Positions 9,623 through 19,074 of a stretch of DNA of 56,509 nt are shown one piece after another. The translations under genes were made by a program, and so were the position numbers. Each line of letters begins with the position of its first letter. The stretch's first letter is position 1. The notes under the pieces are model-generated. The model was given only the letters and a program-made list of their open reading frames with translations, searched no databases and was not told where the DNA came from. This DNA comes from Lacticaseibacillus zeae DSM 20178 = KCTC 3804 (GTDB lineage: Bacteria; Bacillota; Bacilli; Lactobacillales; Lactobacillaceae): assembly GCF_000260435.1 (NCBI RefSeq), contig NZ_BACQ01000049.1, positions 1-56,509 of the forward strand. Direction: 5' to 3'.

Positions 9623-11110
9623 TCAGCGGGAATCCTTGGACGAATCAAGTGTAAACATTTTTTCCTGCAAGGTTGTGAGCCATCCATAAATTGTCGGTAC
9701 TGCCAATAAGAACAGGACATAATACAATTCAAATCGGTACCGTGCCTGAGTTTCCATGAAGATATAGGCAAAGAAGAACATGCCGAAAACGACCGCTGGC
9801 AAGAGGTAACTGGTGCGACTCGTTACCCATTTTTCGGTTATAACCCGTTTGAAGGTTCCAAGAACCGTTCCACTATAGACGACCATGCCGGCAAAATTCA
9901 ATGATGAAATCAGGACCGGGTGCCGATTCATAAATTGCTCATTGCCCCCGAGATAATACTGATTATCGACATTGCCAATAAAGCCGGTAAAACGATTCAT
10001 GATGTCCTGCAAGTTCACGCCATGTATCAAGACATTCTTCAGTTTTTCCGCAGCTGCCTGTTTATAGAGGGCATAATTAAAATGGTATTCTTTCAAATCA
10101 TAGTAAAGTTGGGTCTTGCGTGCACTGGTCGTATATTTTCCGCTCACGCCTTTTCCTGTCAGTCCAATCAGAAATTTAAAATACGGATTGCCGACCTTAA
10201 TACCGTACGGAGCCACTCCCGAGAGAATAAATAACTTGTTGGTAATCCAGCCCAGACCCCAACAAGTCACTATAAAAGCCGCGGTTTCAAGCAAACGCTG
10301 TCGGCTCTTTTGCTGAATCGTCTGAATCATGAGGGTCACAATAATCGCAGCTGCAACCACGACTGCTGTTGGCCGCAACACCTGAGCAATCGCAATGCAG
10401 ACTGCAGCGATTAACAAATTCGGCCAAGACCGGCGCTTCAGAATAAAATAAATGGCCAGTGCCTCTAGCAGCAGACCCTCATGCTGATTATTGATGATGC
10501 CTACGCCGATAAACACGTATGGGAAAAGCGTGAATACTCCCGCCCCAAAAACGGACCGATGGACATCACAAAATAATCTAAATGTTTTATATAGTACAAG
10601 CGTTGTCGCTGTCATAACAAGCATTTCAATTATTTTAAAAAACAGCAGCCGATCACCAAACAGCCGCATGATGAGCGATAGATAATAAGCGTAACCAATC
10701 TGGAAATTATAATATCTAAAATAGTTATCAGGCTGGGCCGCCTGGCTTTTAAATGTGCCATCGACAATATCCCGAGCACCCTCCAACAAAACTTTATAAT
10801 CGCTGACTGGAACCGGTCGAAAGACAAAGTTCCAGAAACTAAAAAAAACGAGGGCGAGCACGGTCAATAGCAACAACGCCTGACGATCTGAGAGCTTCAG
10901 CAAGCTTAGTTTAAAGAGCAAAAACAAACCGATCAGAACGCCCATACTCCCTAAAACAAAAGCAGGCGTCTCCCAACTAGCTCCTTGGATAACCTGTATT
11001 TTAAAAAGGCACAGCAAACAAAAAGCAAAAACCGCAACAAGCAGATATCTTCCCAGCTTATTGATCAGCCTGTCAGCACCTTCTAGTAGCATCATTGTGC
11101 GTTGTCTCAT
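9623..11110 (-). CDS. GT-C/GT39-like membrane glycosyltransferase
   Basis: Protein of 495 residues with about 11-12 membrane segments. The first large outer loop contains RPVPVSDYKVLLEGARDIVDG; an Asp in this loop, followed by a tyrosine-rich stretch, is what GT39/ArnT-type lipid-linked-sugar transferases show. Further segments include RPTAVVVAAA and a last loop before the C-terminal tail. It might transfer a sugar to the glycan on the outer face or act as the polymerase, since no clear Wzy is seen elsewhere. The start at ATG 11110 has an AAGGGG about 12 bases upstream, which is long; ATG at residues 6-7 is an alternative. The 72 bases to the lysozyme start region hold no gene. Confidence 0.75.
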   Translation of the reverse strand: MRQRTMMLLEGADRLINKLGRYLLVAVFAFCLLCLFKIQVIQGASWETPAFVLGSMGVLIGLFLLFKLSLLKLSDRQALLLLTVLALVFFSFWNFVFRPVPVSDYKVLLEGARDIVDGTFKSQAAQPDNYFRYYNFQIGYAYYLSLIMRLFGDRLLFFKIIEMLVMTATTLVLYKTFRLFCDVHRSVFGAGVFTLFPYVFIGVGIINNQHEGLLLEALAIYFILKRRSWPNLLIAAVCIAIAQVLRPTAVVVAAAIIVTLMIQTIQQKSRQRLLETAAFIVTCWGLGWITNKLFILSGVAPYGIKVGNPYFKFLIGLTGKGVSGKYTTSARKTQLYYDLKEYHFNYALYKQAAAEKLKNVLIHGVNLQDIMNRFTGFIGNVDNQYYLGGNEQFMNRHPVLISSLNFAGMVVYSGTVLGTFKRVITEKWVTSRTSYLLPAVVFGMFFFAYIFMETQARYRFELYYVLFLLAVPTIYGWLTTLQEKMFTLDSSKDSR

Positions 11111-11306
11111 TCTCTAGTTATTCCCCTTTTACTTTATTTTTCTTCCCCTCTGACCAGCAAAGTCCGTTACCAATTGCATGTAAAAATCGTTGATAGGACT
11201 ATAACGCAAGTCGTTTCACGATTAAGCTTTAAAGAACATCCGTCACTGAATGCGGTACCATACAGCCAATTTCAAGTAAAACGGTTTCGAAACAATGAAT
11301 ATCTCA

Positions 11307-11315
11307 TGTTATACT
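11307..11315 (+). promoter_or_regulatory. Extended -10 promoter for the acyltransferase
   Basis: TGTTATACT is an extended -10 (TGn plus TATACT). A weak TTCGAA lies 18 bases upstream. It faces away from the leftward GT-C-like gene and precedes the ribosome binding site GGAGG at 11346-11350. Confidence 0.55.
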
Positions 11316-11360
11316 GAATGATGAAATTGTAGCGATTCAGTTAACGGAGGAACGTTTGCG

Positions 11361-12400
11361 TTGGATCTTATTCTATTACCATTCATCGGTTTTTTATTTG
11401 CTAGTATACGTCCAAGTCAGAACCTTGAAGAAGGCCACCTGGGAAAAAGTGCCACTAACAACCTAAAAGGCATCAGCATCATCTTTATCATTCTGCATCA
11501 CATCAATCAAGAGCTCAATGGTGTTAGCGGTACTTTCTTTGCTTCGCGACTAACCATGGCTGGTCGACTCGGCGTTGCCATTTTCTTTTTTGTCTCCGGT
11601 TACGGTATTATGCGGCAGTATCAGATCAAGGGACCATCTTACTTAAAGAACTTCCTGCCCCATCGTCTGCTGCCCATTATTTTACTTTATCTTCTAGCAA
11701 TGCTGCTTATCTTCCCGATCAAACACCAGCTGATGGGACTGACTTTTAGCCAAGCTGCCATTTCGATGACTAATGGCGCGCCGTTCGTGAATGACAGTTG
11801 GTTTGTTTTAGCAATTATTTTTTTCTACTTTGCATTTTGGCTCGGTATGCAAATCTCGCGTGGTCACTCGCTACCATTATTTGCCATTTTGTTTTTATTG
11901 ACCGGTCTTTACACGGTTTATATTTGGGATAAAGGCATGGGCGAATGGTTAGTCAACGCAGCCTTTGTCTTTCCGACTGGTGTCCTCTTTGCTTTTTATG
12001 AAGACCGCTTCATACCGCTTATCCGTCGTTTCTATTTGCCGATCATGTTAGGGACGCTGACGGCATTTGCGCTTTTCTTTACTCTAGATGAAATGCATAA
12101 TCAGTTAAGGTTCCGATTCTTTAGCGAAATCTTCTTCGCTTGGCCGTCATGATGGTCAGCTATCGCGTTGAGTTTTCGAGCAAGCTCTTTTTAATCAGCA
12201 GCGCATGGTCGTTAAACCTGTATCTGTATCATCCCTTCATCGCCAGCTGGTTACATACGATTCCCGCGATTGGTGCCCATAGCGTCGTCTACTCAATCAT
12301 GGTGATCTTATTAAGCTATTTCGTTGCCGGAATCATTGCCTATGTACAAGTTACCATCAAACAACTGAGGTCCAAACGACTGGCATCAAGAAGTGCTTGA
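11361..12400 (+). pseudogene. Acyltransferase-3 family protein, frameshifted
   Basis: Two overlapping frames together make one acyltransferase-3 (OatA/WecH-like) membrane protein of about 346 residues. The first (11361-12152, TTG start, GGAGG ten bases upstream) holds the N-terminal HHINQELNG (the family's HH motif) and most membrane segments. The second (12140-12400) holds the last two segments, with the LYLYHPF motif. At 12137-12142 the sequence reads GCTTGG; one more T would give an uninterrupted ...FFALAVMMV.... A single-base loss, or a base-call error, therefore breaks the gene. Without the second part the protein lacks its C-terminal membrane helices, so it is probably inactive. Its role would be O-acetylation or another acylation of surface polysaccharide. 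Confidence 0.8.
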
Positions 12401-12424
12401 TAAGTAAGCAAGCAGAAGCCATTC

Positions 12425-12450
12425 AGGCCGACTTATGGCCTTTTTATTTT
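12425..12450 (+). terminator. Intrinsic terminator after the acyltransferase
   Basis: Short stem AGGCC/GGCCT with a seven-base loop, followed by TTTTATTTT. It ends rightward transcription before the convergent GT2 gene. Confidence 0.6.
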
Positions 12451-12469
12451 GCTCGTTTTAAAAAACAGT

Positions 12470-13477
12470 TTATGGTTTCCGCTGCTTTTCAACATCTTTG
12501 TCTGCTTTTGGCTGCTTAGATGGTTCATCATGCCAAGTCTGATCACTGATAATAAACCGCGGGCGATGCTTGGTTTCCAGATACGTTTTCCCCACGTATT
12601 CACCGATCACGCCTAAACTGAGCAGCTGAATGCCGCCCAAAAATGAAACAATGCAAACAATTGAAGCCCAGCCAGCAACAGTAGCACCCTTAATTGCCAT
12701 GATGACAGCCCAGATCGTACCGATGAAGCCTAAGATACTGACAACGGCACCCAGTTCGGCGATAAATACGATCGGCTTGATTGACAGACTCGTAACGCCA
12801 TTAATCGCTAAGGCAATCATTTTTGACAGTGGGTAATGGCTCTTACCTGCCAAACGTTCGTGCCTTTCATAATAGACTGACGTACTTTTAAAACCAACAA
12901 GCGGGAACATGCCGCGCAGGAAGAGATTGACTTCCTTAAAATCGGCTAAATGTTGCAACACCTTGCTACTGGCCAACCGATAATCAGCATGATTGTAAAC
13001 AACATCCACTCCCATCACCCGCAAGAACCGATAAAAAGCCTGGGCACTGACGCGTTTAAACCACGAATCGCTTTTGCGGTCTGAGCGAACGCCATAAACA
13101 ATCTCACAACCGTCTGCGTACGCTGCCAGCATATCTGTCATCGCGTTAAGATCGTCCTGACCATCAGCATCAATAGAAATTGTCACATCAGCGCGATCTT
13201 TAGCGACCATCAGTCCGGCTAAAACCGCGTTCTGATGCCCGCGATTGCGACTTTGTTGAATCCCTAAATAATGCGGATCCGTTTGGGCAAATTTTTGAAT
13301 TAATGACCAAGTTTGATCTTTTGAGCCATCGTCTACAAACAGAACCCGGCTATTTGCCGCGATCTTTTGCGTTTCGATAAATTCAGAAAGCTTGGCCAGA
13401 AATCGTGGTGCCGTGATAGGTAAGACTTTTTCTTCGTTGTAACAAGGAATCACGATCCACAACACCGGAAGTGCCAT
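12470..13477 (-). CDS. DPM1/GtrB-type bactoprenol glycosyltransferase
   Basis: GT2 protein of 335 residues with two C-terminal membrane segments (around 230-290), the layout of GtrB/CsbB/YkoT. These enzymes load a sugar onto undecaprenyl phosphate for use on the outer face. Motifs: VIPCYNEEKVLP at the N-terminus, VDDGSKDQT, SRNRGHQNAV and SIDADGQDD (DxD), then HADYRL and LFLRGMFPLVG. The start is ATG 13477 with AAGGGGG eight bases upstream; the open frame to 13513 adds only translated leader. The two GT-C-like paralogues and the 9623-11110 protein in the cluster could use such lipid-linked donors. Confidence 0.88.
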   Translation of the reverse strand: MALPVLWIVIPCYNEEKVLPITAPRFLAKLSEFIETQKIAANSRVLFVDDGSKDQTWSLIQKFAQTDPHYLGIQQSRNRGHQNAVLAGLMVAKDRADVTISIDADGQDDLNAMTDMLAAYADGCEIVYGVRSDRKSDSWFKRVSAQAFYRFLRVMGVDVVYNHADYRLASSKVLQHLADFKEVNLFLRGMFPLVGFKSTSVYYERHERLAGKSHYPLSKMIALAINGVTSLSIKPIVFIAELGAVVSILGFIGTIWAVIMAIKGATVAGWASIVCIVSFLGGIQLLSLGVIGEYVGKTYLETKHRPRFIISDQTWHDEPSKQPKADKDVEKQRKP

Positions 13478-13500
13478 CTTATATACCCCCTTGACACACG

Positions 13501-13530
13501 CTCGCCACCACAAGAATCTGTGGTGGCGAG
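13501..13530. other. Perfect hairpin between wecB and the GtrB-type gene
   Basis: A 12-bp perfect inverted repeat (arms 13501-13512 and 13519-13530, loop AGAATC) lies between two leftward genes. No U run follows on either strand, so it is not a normal terminator. It may mark an RNA processing or mRNA-stabilising site. Confidence 0.6.
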
Positions 13531-13551
13531 TATGACATGCATGTAACTCAT

Positions 13552-14694
13552 TTACTTGAACGGTGCTGGTCGCGTTTCACGTTTTCCGAATTCATACAAA
13601 ATCGCATCTAAAATCCGCTGCGACGCATGGCCATCGCCATATGGATTCTTGGCATCTGCCATGCGTTGGTATTCCGCATGATCATCCAGCAACTGCAACA
13701 TCGCCGTTTTAACCGTCTGCGGATCGGTGCCGACCAACTTCAGGGTCCCAGCTTGAACCCCCTCTGGCCGCTCGGTAGTGTCGCGTAACACCAAAACCGG
13801 CTTGCCCAACGAAGGGGCTTCTTCCTGCACTCCACCGGAATCGGTCATGATGAAATAGCTGCGCGCGGCTAAGTTATGGAAGTCGACCACGTCCAGCGGT
13901 TCAATCAGATGAATCCGTTGGTGATGCCCTAAAATCGAATCGGCTGCTTCCTGAACCACCGGATTTAAATGCACGGGGTAAATGATCTCGATATCCGGAT
14001 GGCTTTCAACCACATCCCGCATCACTTTGAAGACGCGGCGCATTGGCTCGCCTTGATTCTCCCGGCGATGCATGGTGACTAGAATCATTTTCTTGTTGGG
14101 ATCAATCAAGTCCAAAACCTCGTGATGATAATCATCCTGGACGGTTTGATCGAGCGCATCAATCGCCGTGTTGCCGGTCACAAAGATCTGCTTGTCAGGA
14201 TGATGTTCTTGTAACAAATTCGCGCGACTCTGAGCTGTCGGTGCAAAATACAGATCACTCAAAACATCGGTTAACTGGCGATTCATTTCTTCCGGATACG
14301 GGCTGTACTTGTTCCAAGTACGCAGCCCCGCTTCGACGTGACCGACTTTGGTTTGTTGATAAAAGGCCGAAATACTAGCCGCAAATGTCGTGGTCGTATC
14401 GCCATGAACTAGCACAATATCTGGCTCTTCCTTGGCAATGATCTGTCCAAGCTTTAACAAAACATTGCTGGTAATATCCGCCAATGTTTGGCGTGATTTC
14501 ATGATGTTCAAGTCGTAGCTTGGCTGAATATGGAAAATTGTCAACACCTGATCCAACATTTCGCGATGCTGGCCGGTAACCACAGTGACCTCCTCAAACT
14601 CATCACTACGCCGTTTAAGTCCCAGAACCACCGGCGCCATTTTAATTGCTTCCGGTCGGGTTCCGAATACCGTCATAACTTTGATCTTTGCCAA
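13552..14694 (-). CDS. wecB: UDP-N-acetylglucosamine 2-epimerase
   Basis: Enzyme of 380 residues interconverting UDP-GlcNAc and UDP-ManNAc, cytosolic, supplying ManNAc for surface polymers. Family features in order: VFGTRPEAIKMAPV at the start, TGQHREMLDQVL, VHGDTTTTFA, VGHVEAGLRTWN, PYPEEMNRQL, TGNTAID, TMHRREN, and TDSGGVQEEAPSLGKPVLVLR with RPE. Length is normal. The start codon is TTG 14694, with GAGGTG five bases upstream; no ATG is available in frame there. It precedes the GtrB-type gene by about 75 bases and is likely cotranscribed. Confidence 0.95.
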   Translation of the reverse strand: MAKIKVMTVFGTRPEAIKMAPVVLGLKRRSDEFEEVTVVTGQHREMLDQVLTIFHIQPSYDLNIMKSRQTLADITSNVLLKLGQIIAKEEPDIVLVHGDTTTTFAASISAFYQQTKVGHVEAGLRTWNKYSPYPEEMNRQLTDVLSDLYFAPTAQSRANLLQEHHPDKQIFVTGNTAIDALDQTVQDDYHHEVLDLIDPNKKMILVTMHRRENQGEPMRRVFKVMRDVVESHPDIEIIYPVHLNPVVQEAADSILGHHQRIHLIEPLDVVDFHNLAARSYFIMTDSGGVQEEAPSLGKPVLVLRDTTERPEGVQAGTLKLVGTDPQTVKTAMLQLLDDHAEYQRMADAKNPYGDGHASQRILDAILYEFGKRETRPAPFK

Positions 14695-14832
14695 GTTGGC
14701 ACCTCACTCTTTTTCTTAATTAAAAACCGTCGCTAGACTGCGACAAATATTTTTAAACTCAGAAAAAAGTATAACAGATTATCGAGTTGGAATCTAAGCT
14801 ACCTGAACCATCGGCTCTAACAGCTCGCAATA

Positions 14833-15714
14833 CTAGCGGGTTGCTGTGCCTACTTGAATTGTATGCATCGGTTCGAGTCCAGAAATCATATACAAAGCAT
14901 TGCCTTCTGTCCACGTAATTTGATTTTGTCGAGTGTTCGCATCCGTCACAGCTAAATCGACCGTCCCGTGTGTATCAGGTACTGGCAAGGCATTTTTGGC
15001 GAACCATGCGACTGCCTGCTTGGCAAGCGGCAGCGGATCTTCACCGTTAACAGCAGTGGCTTTAACAGTCACAGTCCAACGACCCTCATTCCAAGTCAGA
15101 TAAGATGATCCGGCTGCGCCTTGACTCGCGGCATAAATACCATCTCCAATGGCGACTTGGCGCAATCCCTGCGTCGCTCGTGCTGGGGCCACTTGTGCCT
15201 GTGCGTCAGCTGCACTCGCATACGTTTTCTTCTGAATTGCCAGCTCGGCATTGATATTCTGCAAAGTTGGATCGTTATACGGTAACGCTGACTGCCCTGG
15301 GCTGAAGAAAATCGAATAATTCGCTTGATCACCAGTTGCAAAGATATTTAAATGCTGTGAGTTTGCAACCGGGTATGAAGCAGGCCACTTGGCATTTGGA
15401 ATCTGGTTAAATACAGCTTGTTTCAGTGTTGCCAATCTCTGGTCATTTGACGTTGTACCACTCGAGGCCGCTGTTGCAGCTTTTTGCCCAGTCTGACTGG
15501 TAGTTGAAGCAGCAGTCTGACTACTCGATTGCGCGGAACTTTGACTTGCGCTAGTCTTCCCATTAGACTTTTTTGCTGATGCTTTTTTGGCCTTATGACT
15601 TGTTTGGCTGGTCTTAACAGATTCTTTTTGGCTGGTACTGCTTTGATTACTTTGCCCGCAACCCGCAGCAAAGATCAACAACAACACCGGTAATACTAAC
15701 AGCGTCTTCTTCAT
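14833..15714 (-). CDS. Ser/Thr-rich lipoprotein of unknown function
   Basis: A 293-residue exported lipoprotein. The signal peptide is MKKTLLVLPVLLLIFAAGC, with lipobox FAAGC placing the lipidated Cys at residue 19. A long Ser/Thr/Lys/Gln linker follows up to about residue 90, then a folded domain with few cysteines ending in EGNALYMISGLEPMHTIQVG. I do not recognise the domain. Upstream (15715-15780) are AT-rich -10-like hexamers and a GGGGGAGG-type ribosome binding site. It lies between the priming transferase and wecB, both leftward, but the 231-base gap upstream suggests its own promoter. Confidence 0.8.
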   Translation of the reverse strand: MKKTLLVLPVLLLIFAAGCGQSNQSSTSQKESVKTSQTSHKAKKASAKKSNGKTSASQSSAQSSSQTAASTTSQTGQKAATAASSGTTSNDQRLATLKQAVFNQIPNAKWPASYPVANSQHLNIFATGDQANYSIFFSPGQSALPYNDPTLQNINAELAIQKKTYASAADAQAQVAPARATQGLRQVAIGDGIYAASQGAAGSSYLTWNEGRWTVTVKATAVNGEDPLPLAKQAVAWFAKNALPVPDTHGTVDLAVTDANTRQNQITWTEGNALYMISGLEPMHTIQVGTATR

Positions 15715-15840
15715 TTAAAACGCCTCCCCCTTAATATAACTTAAGTATATGCTTTAATTATAAATAGTTCACTTAATTGACGCACCTACTGGCGGGGGGA
15801 GCAAGTTATTAAGAAATTCGTTAAACATTTGAACGTATGC

Positions 15841-15885
15841 AAAAATCGGCTCCGGAATGACAAGCCTGTCTTCCCGGAACCGATT
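15841..15885 (-). terminator. Intrinsic terminator after the priming transferase
   Basis: A 12-bp stem with one mismatch (arms 15844-15855 and 15874-15885) is followed on the minus strand by TTTTTGC. It ends the leftward transcript that carries the priming transferase. Confidence 0.75.
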
Positions 15886-15945
15886 CATCCGAATATATGA
15901 CTGGTCCAATAGCCGTTAAACGGCCGAGACACCGGATTTATGCCA

Positions 15946-17346
15946 CTATGACAAGTGAGTGATGTCCTGCTGAACCACCAAGTCATGCAACTTCTGACGT
16001 TCCGGTTCCGTGTCTTCCTCAAGTCCCTGCGAGGAAACCTTGTCAAATAAGACCTTAATGGTTTGTAGCAAAATACGGGCATCTAGAAAAATGCTGTAAG
16101 TCTTGATATACAGCAGATCAAACTTCAATTTACTGTGGTAGTCGGAAGCGTATTTGCCATAAACCTGCGCGTAACCAGTAATCCCGGCGCGAACATTATG
16201 ACGCAGATAGTAATGCGGTTCCTGTTGGTTAAACTGATTGACGAAATACGGACGTTCTGGACGAGGCCCAACGATGGACATGTCTCCTTTTAAAACATTA
16301 AAAATCTGCGGCAATTCATCCAATCGGAACTTGCGTAAATATTTGCCAACAGGGGTAATCCGCGAATCATGTGCTTTAGCTAACACTGGGCCAGACTTCG
16401 CCTCAGCAGTTGCCGACATCGTGCGAAACTTCAAAATCTTAAATTCTTTTTGGTTCAGCGTAATCCGCGTCTGCTTATAAATCACCGGACCGGGCGAGGT
16501 TAATTTCACCAATAAAGCCGTGATCAACATAAAAGGTGATGCAACGATTAGCATTAACAAGGCAACGACAATGTCAAAAATTCGTTTAAGAACGGCACTT
16601 TCCGGCTTAATGCGAAATTGTGTGATGCCCATGACACTTTCATCTTCAAAATTCATCAAGTTTGGTCGCAGCATCATCAAGTTATCAAACGTTGATGGTA
16701 ACAGGATGGTCTTTTCTTTTTTAATGATGATATCGATGATTTCCCGCCGTTGTTCATCCGGTAAGCTCTTGGTAAGGTAAAAAATATCCACCTTATCAAT
16801 AATCTTTTTGGCGTTCTCAACAAAGTGATCTGAGATAACGTAGGTTACTTTATGTTTGTTGTTCTTAGCAGAATGGAAGTTCTCCAAAACAGCAGGTAAT
16901 TCATGTTCATACGAAAGCACGGCCACCTTGTAGTTACTCGTAAAGTGGATGTACATGTAATATATGAAAACGCGCCAAATACCAAGAATCAGAATACTAA
17001 GCACAAACGAATATGCAAGCACCAGTCTTGGAAATGCAAAGAACCGTCCCATGAACGTGATCATGGTTAATCCCGATATGGTAATCGTCTGGGCCAATAC
17101 CGTATTGAAAATAATGTCACTGATTCGCCGATTATAGTAAACGTAGACGCCTAAGAAAAAGTTAACGAACAGAAAGAGCAGCGAAATGTAAATCGCCGAA
17201 CCTTCATACATCTTAAAGTTCCATTCGGGAATCTCCGCACCAAACCGCCAGTAAAAGGCGAGCAATATACTTAAATTAAAAAGACCGACATCGCCGATCA
17301 TCGTCAACAGTCGTTTAAGACCGTTCCATTCGGCACTTTGTTTCAT
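15946..17346 (-). CDS. Undecaprenyl-phosphate sugar-1-phosphate transferase (WbaP/WelE type)
   Basis: Priming enzyme of 466 residues that starts the repeat unit by moving a sugar-1-phosphate to undecaprenyl phosphate. The N-terminal half has four to five membrane helices and a CoA-binding-like fold; a further helix at about 275-300 (VALLMLIVASPFMLITALLV) leads into the catalytic domain with KQTRITLNQKEFKILKFRTM, KYLRKFRLDELPQ, NVLKGDMSIVGPRPERP and the RAGITGYAQV tail, all hallmark motifs. GAGAGGG precedes the ATG at 17346. The sugar (galactose or glucose are usual) cannot be read from sequence. Symbol welE is used in L. rhamnosus, but orthology was not tested. Confidence 0.93.
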   Translation of the reverse strand: MKQSAEWNGLKRLLTMIGDVGLFNLSILLAFYWRFGAEIPEWNFKMYEGSAIYISLLFLFVNFFLGVYVYYNRRISDIIFNTVLAQTITISGLTMITFMGRFFAFPRLVLAYSFVLSILILGIWRVFIYYMYIHFTSNYKVAVLSYEHELPAVLENFHSAKNNKHKVTYVISDHFVENAKKIIDKVDIFYLTKSLPDEQRREIIDIIIKKEKTILLPSTFDNLMMLRPNLMNFEDESVMGITQFRIKPESAVLKRIFDIVVALLMLIVASPFMLITALLVKLTSPGPVIYKQTRITLNQKEFKILKFRTMSATAEAKSGPVLAKAHDSRITPVGKYLRKFRLDELPQIFNVLKGDMSIVGPRPERPYFVNQFNQQEPHYYLRHNVRAGITGYAQVYGKYASDYHSKLKFDLLYIKTYSIFLDARILLQTIKVLFDKVSSQGLEEDTEPERQKLHDLVVQQDITHLS

Positions 17347-17473
17347 ACAGCAACCCTCTCAGTAAATATCTTTGGTTGAAAACAGCTCACTCATTATAGC
17401 ATATGTTCGGTATTTGTCTGCTGCCGTGAACAGCGATTGGCAAGGCACCTGCGCCGAAACGAATGGTGCAACA

Positions 17474-18214
17474 TCATCGTTGATAAGGAATGCCATCTCG
17501 TTCAGCGCTTTTAATCCCACGCCGCGCAGAAATGTCCGCCCACCAATAAGGAAACAGCACTTTAAAGAGATGCTTTAGCCGACCACGTAAGCCAGCATTG
17601 GCACTTCCCCAAGAATTATCGAAGAGATGTTCCATGTAGTTAGCATCTTGATTCCGACTTGCATATGTAAAATAATCACGCGGATAAACGATGATCCCCG
17701 ATTCCAACTCTTGACGCTGACCATTCATCCTAAAATCAGGATAAAGTCGCATCAGAATTTTTGTCACAACCGGATTACTGGTCATTTTCTGCATATCATC
17801 CTGCAAATCAGGGAATTTCCGTCCAGCATAGACATCTAAAATTTCGGCTAGCAGCGGTGTTTTGGCTTCAGCGCCGATAAATGATGTCAAAATACTATTA
17901 TCGTACTGAAAACCCCAAACCATCTTGTGATCCAAAAACGGCGCAAGATCCTTCTTGATAATCATATCGGTGTCAAGATAAAATCCGCCATACTGATACA
18001 AGACAGCGTATCGCAATTCATCCGCAGCATAGCCAAGTTTGCCTGCTTGGTACATTTTTTCAGAAAAGGCATATTTTTTCAAATCAAAGTTTTTGTCATT
18101 CCAAAACTTAAATTCCCAGTCCGGCAGCTTCTCTTTCCACTCCTGAACCCGATCCTCGATAAACGATGGCGGTGTGCTGCCAAACCAGGCATAATGAATA
18201 ATCTTAGGTATCAT
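17474..18214 (-). CDS. GT32-family glycosyltransferase
   Basis: Glycosyltransferase of 246 residues of the GT32 (OCH1/capsular) type. Motifs: IPKIIHYAWFG at the N-terminus, WEFKFWND, and AADELRYAVLYQYGG followed directly by YLDTDM (DxD) at about residues 75-100. GAGGGGG precedes the ATG by a few bases. It lies 127 bases before the priming transferase and 21 bases after the upstream GT2 gene in the same leftward unit. It probably adds one sugar to the repeat unit. Confidence 0.9.
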   Translation of the reverse strand: MIPKIIHYAWFGSTPPSFIEDRVQEWKEKLPDWEFKFWNDKNFDLKKYAFSEKMYQAGKLGYAADELRYAVLYQYGGFYLDTDMIIKKDLAPFLDHKMVWGFQYDNSILTSFIGAEAKTPLLAEILDVYAGRKFPDLQDDMQKMTSNPVVTKILMRLYPDFRMNGQRQELESGIIVYPRDYFTYASRNQDANYMEHLFDNSWGSANAGLRGRLKHLFKVLFPYWWADISARRGIKSAERDGIPYQR

Positions 18215-18235
18215 AGGCTTCCCCCTCTTTAAATG

Positions 18236-18991
18236 TCAGCGTTTGTCGGTAATACCCATCAGTGAATAATGCAAAAAGTAATATAAACTTTTAAAAATAT
18301 TGAGATGTTCATGCTGCCGATAAATCGTCCATGTCCACTGAGCCGCCTGCAATTTGTTTGAACTCAGCGATGTCTGATGCTTCCGATATTGAGCCAAGAT
18401 TCGGTCAGACGCAAGGTAGGCAAGCGTTCCGCCACGGGCAATCGACAACCAGCAAGCGTAATCTTCATGATTTATTTTAGGAAATGGATACTTTTGGGCA
18501 ATTTCCCGAGTCAACATGACGGTCAATAGTCCGATCCGATTGCCTTTTAGCATCTCGTGGTAATCCAGACGGGCTTCAGAAATCTTACGCTCGCCGATTT
18601 TCGTGCCATGATCATCCACCACATCGTACGAGCAATAAGAGAAGGCTGCTTGATGCTGCTGCATAAATGCGACCTGAAGCTTTAATTTATCGGGAAGCCA
18701 CAAATCATCGCTGTCCAAAAAAGCAACGTACTGCCCCTCAGCATGTGCCACACCAACATTGCGGGCATTGGCAACGCCTTGATTATCGTCAAGGTGAACA
18801 AACCGGATTCGACTGTCGCTAGACGCTAACTGTTGACCGACTTCAGCCGTCTGATCAGTCGAATCATCGTCAATAATGAGCAATTCAAAATCTTTAAAAG
18901 TCTGGTCTAAAACTGACTGCACGGTCTTCGGAAGATACGCTGCAGCATTGTAAGCTGGCATCACAACGGAAACTACTGGTGTCTTAACCAA
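18236..18991 (-). CDS. GT2-family glycosyltransferase
   Basis: GT-A transferase of 251 residues: VSVVMPAYNAAAYLPKTVQS, then LLIIDDDSTDQT, NQGVANARNVG and VAFLDSDDLWLPDKL (DxD) within the first 100 residues, and a C-terminal helical tail. The frame is open to 19069, but the best start is TTG 18991, which has AGGAG seven bases upstream and leaves the GT2 core right at the N-terminus. The next gene upstream, the epimerase, ends at 19075, so the gap is about 80 bases. Confidence 0.88.
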   Translation of the reverse strand: MVKTPVVSVVMPAYNAAAYLPKTVQSVLDQTFKDFELLIIDDDSTDQTAEVGQQLASSDSRIRFVHLDDNQGVANARNVGVAHAEGQYVAFLDSDDLWLPDKLKLQVAFMQQHQAAFSYCSYDVVDDHGTKIGERKISEARLDYHEMLKGNRIGLLTVMLTREIAQKYPFPKINHEDYACWLSIARGGTLAYLASDRILAQYRKHQTSLSSNKLQAAQWTWTIYRQHEHLNIFKSLYYFLHYSLMGITDKR

Positions 18992-19074
18992 AATATCTCT
19001 CCTACAAGCATAAATTAAAGCAAACAACACGAAAAATGACCAGCCATCCGTTACGCGATGACCGATCAATCTTC

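Noticed and set aside
15423-15671. Arg/Lys-rich frame inside the lipoprotein gene
   Set aside because: It is a frame-shifted reading of the Ser/Gln-rich linker of the lipoprotein on the same strand.
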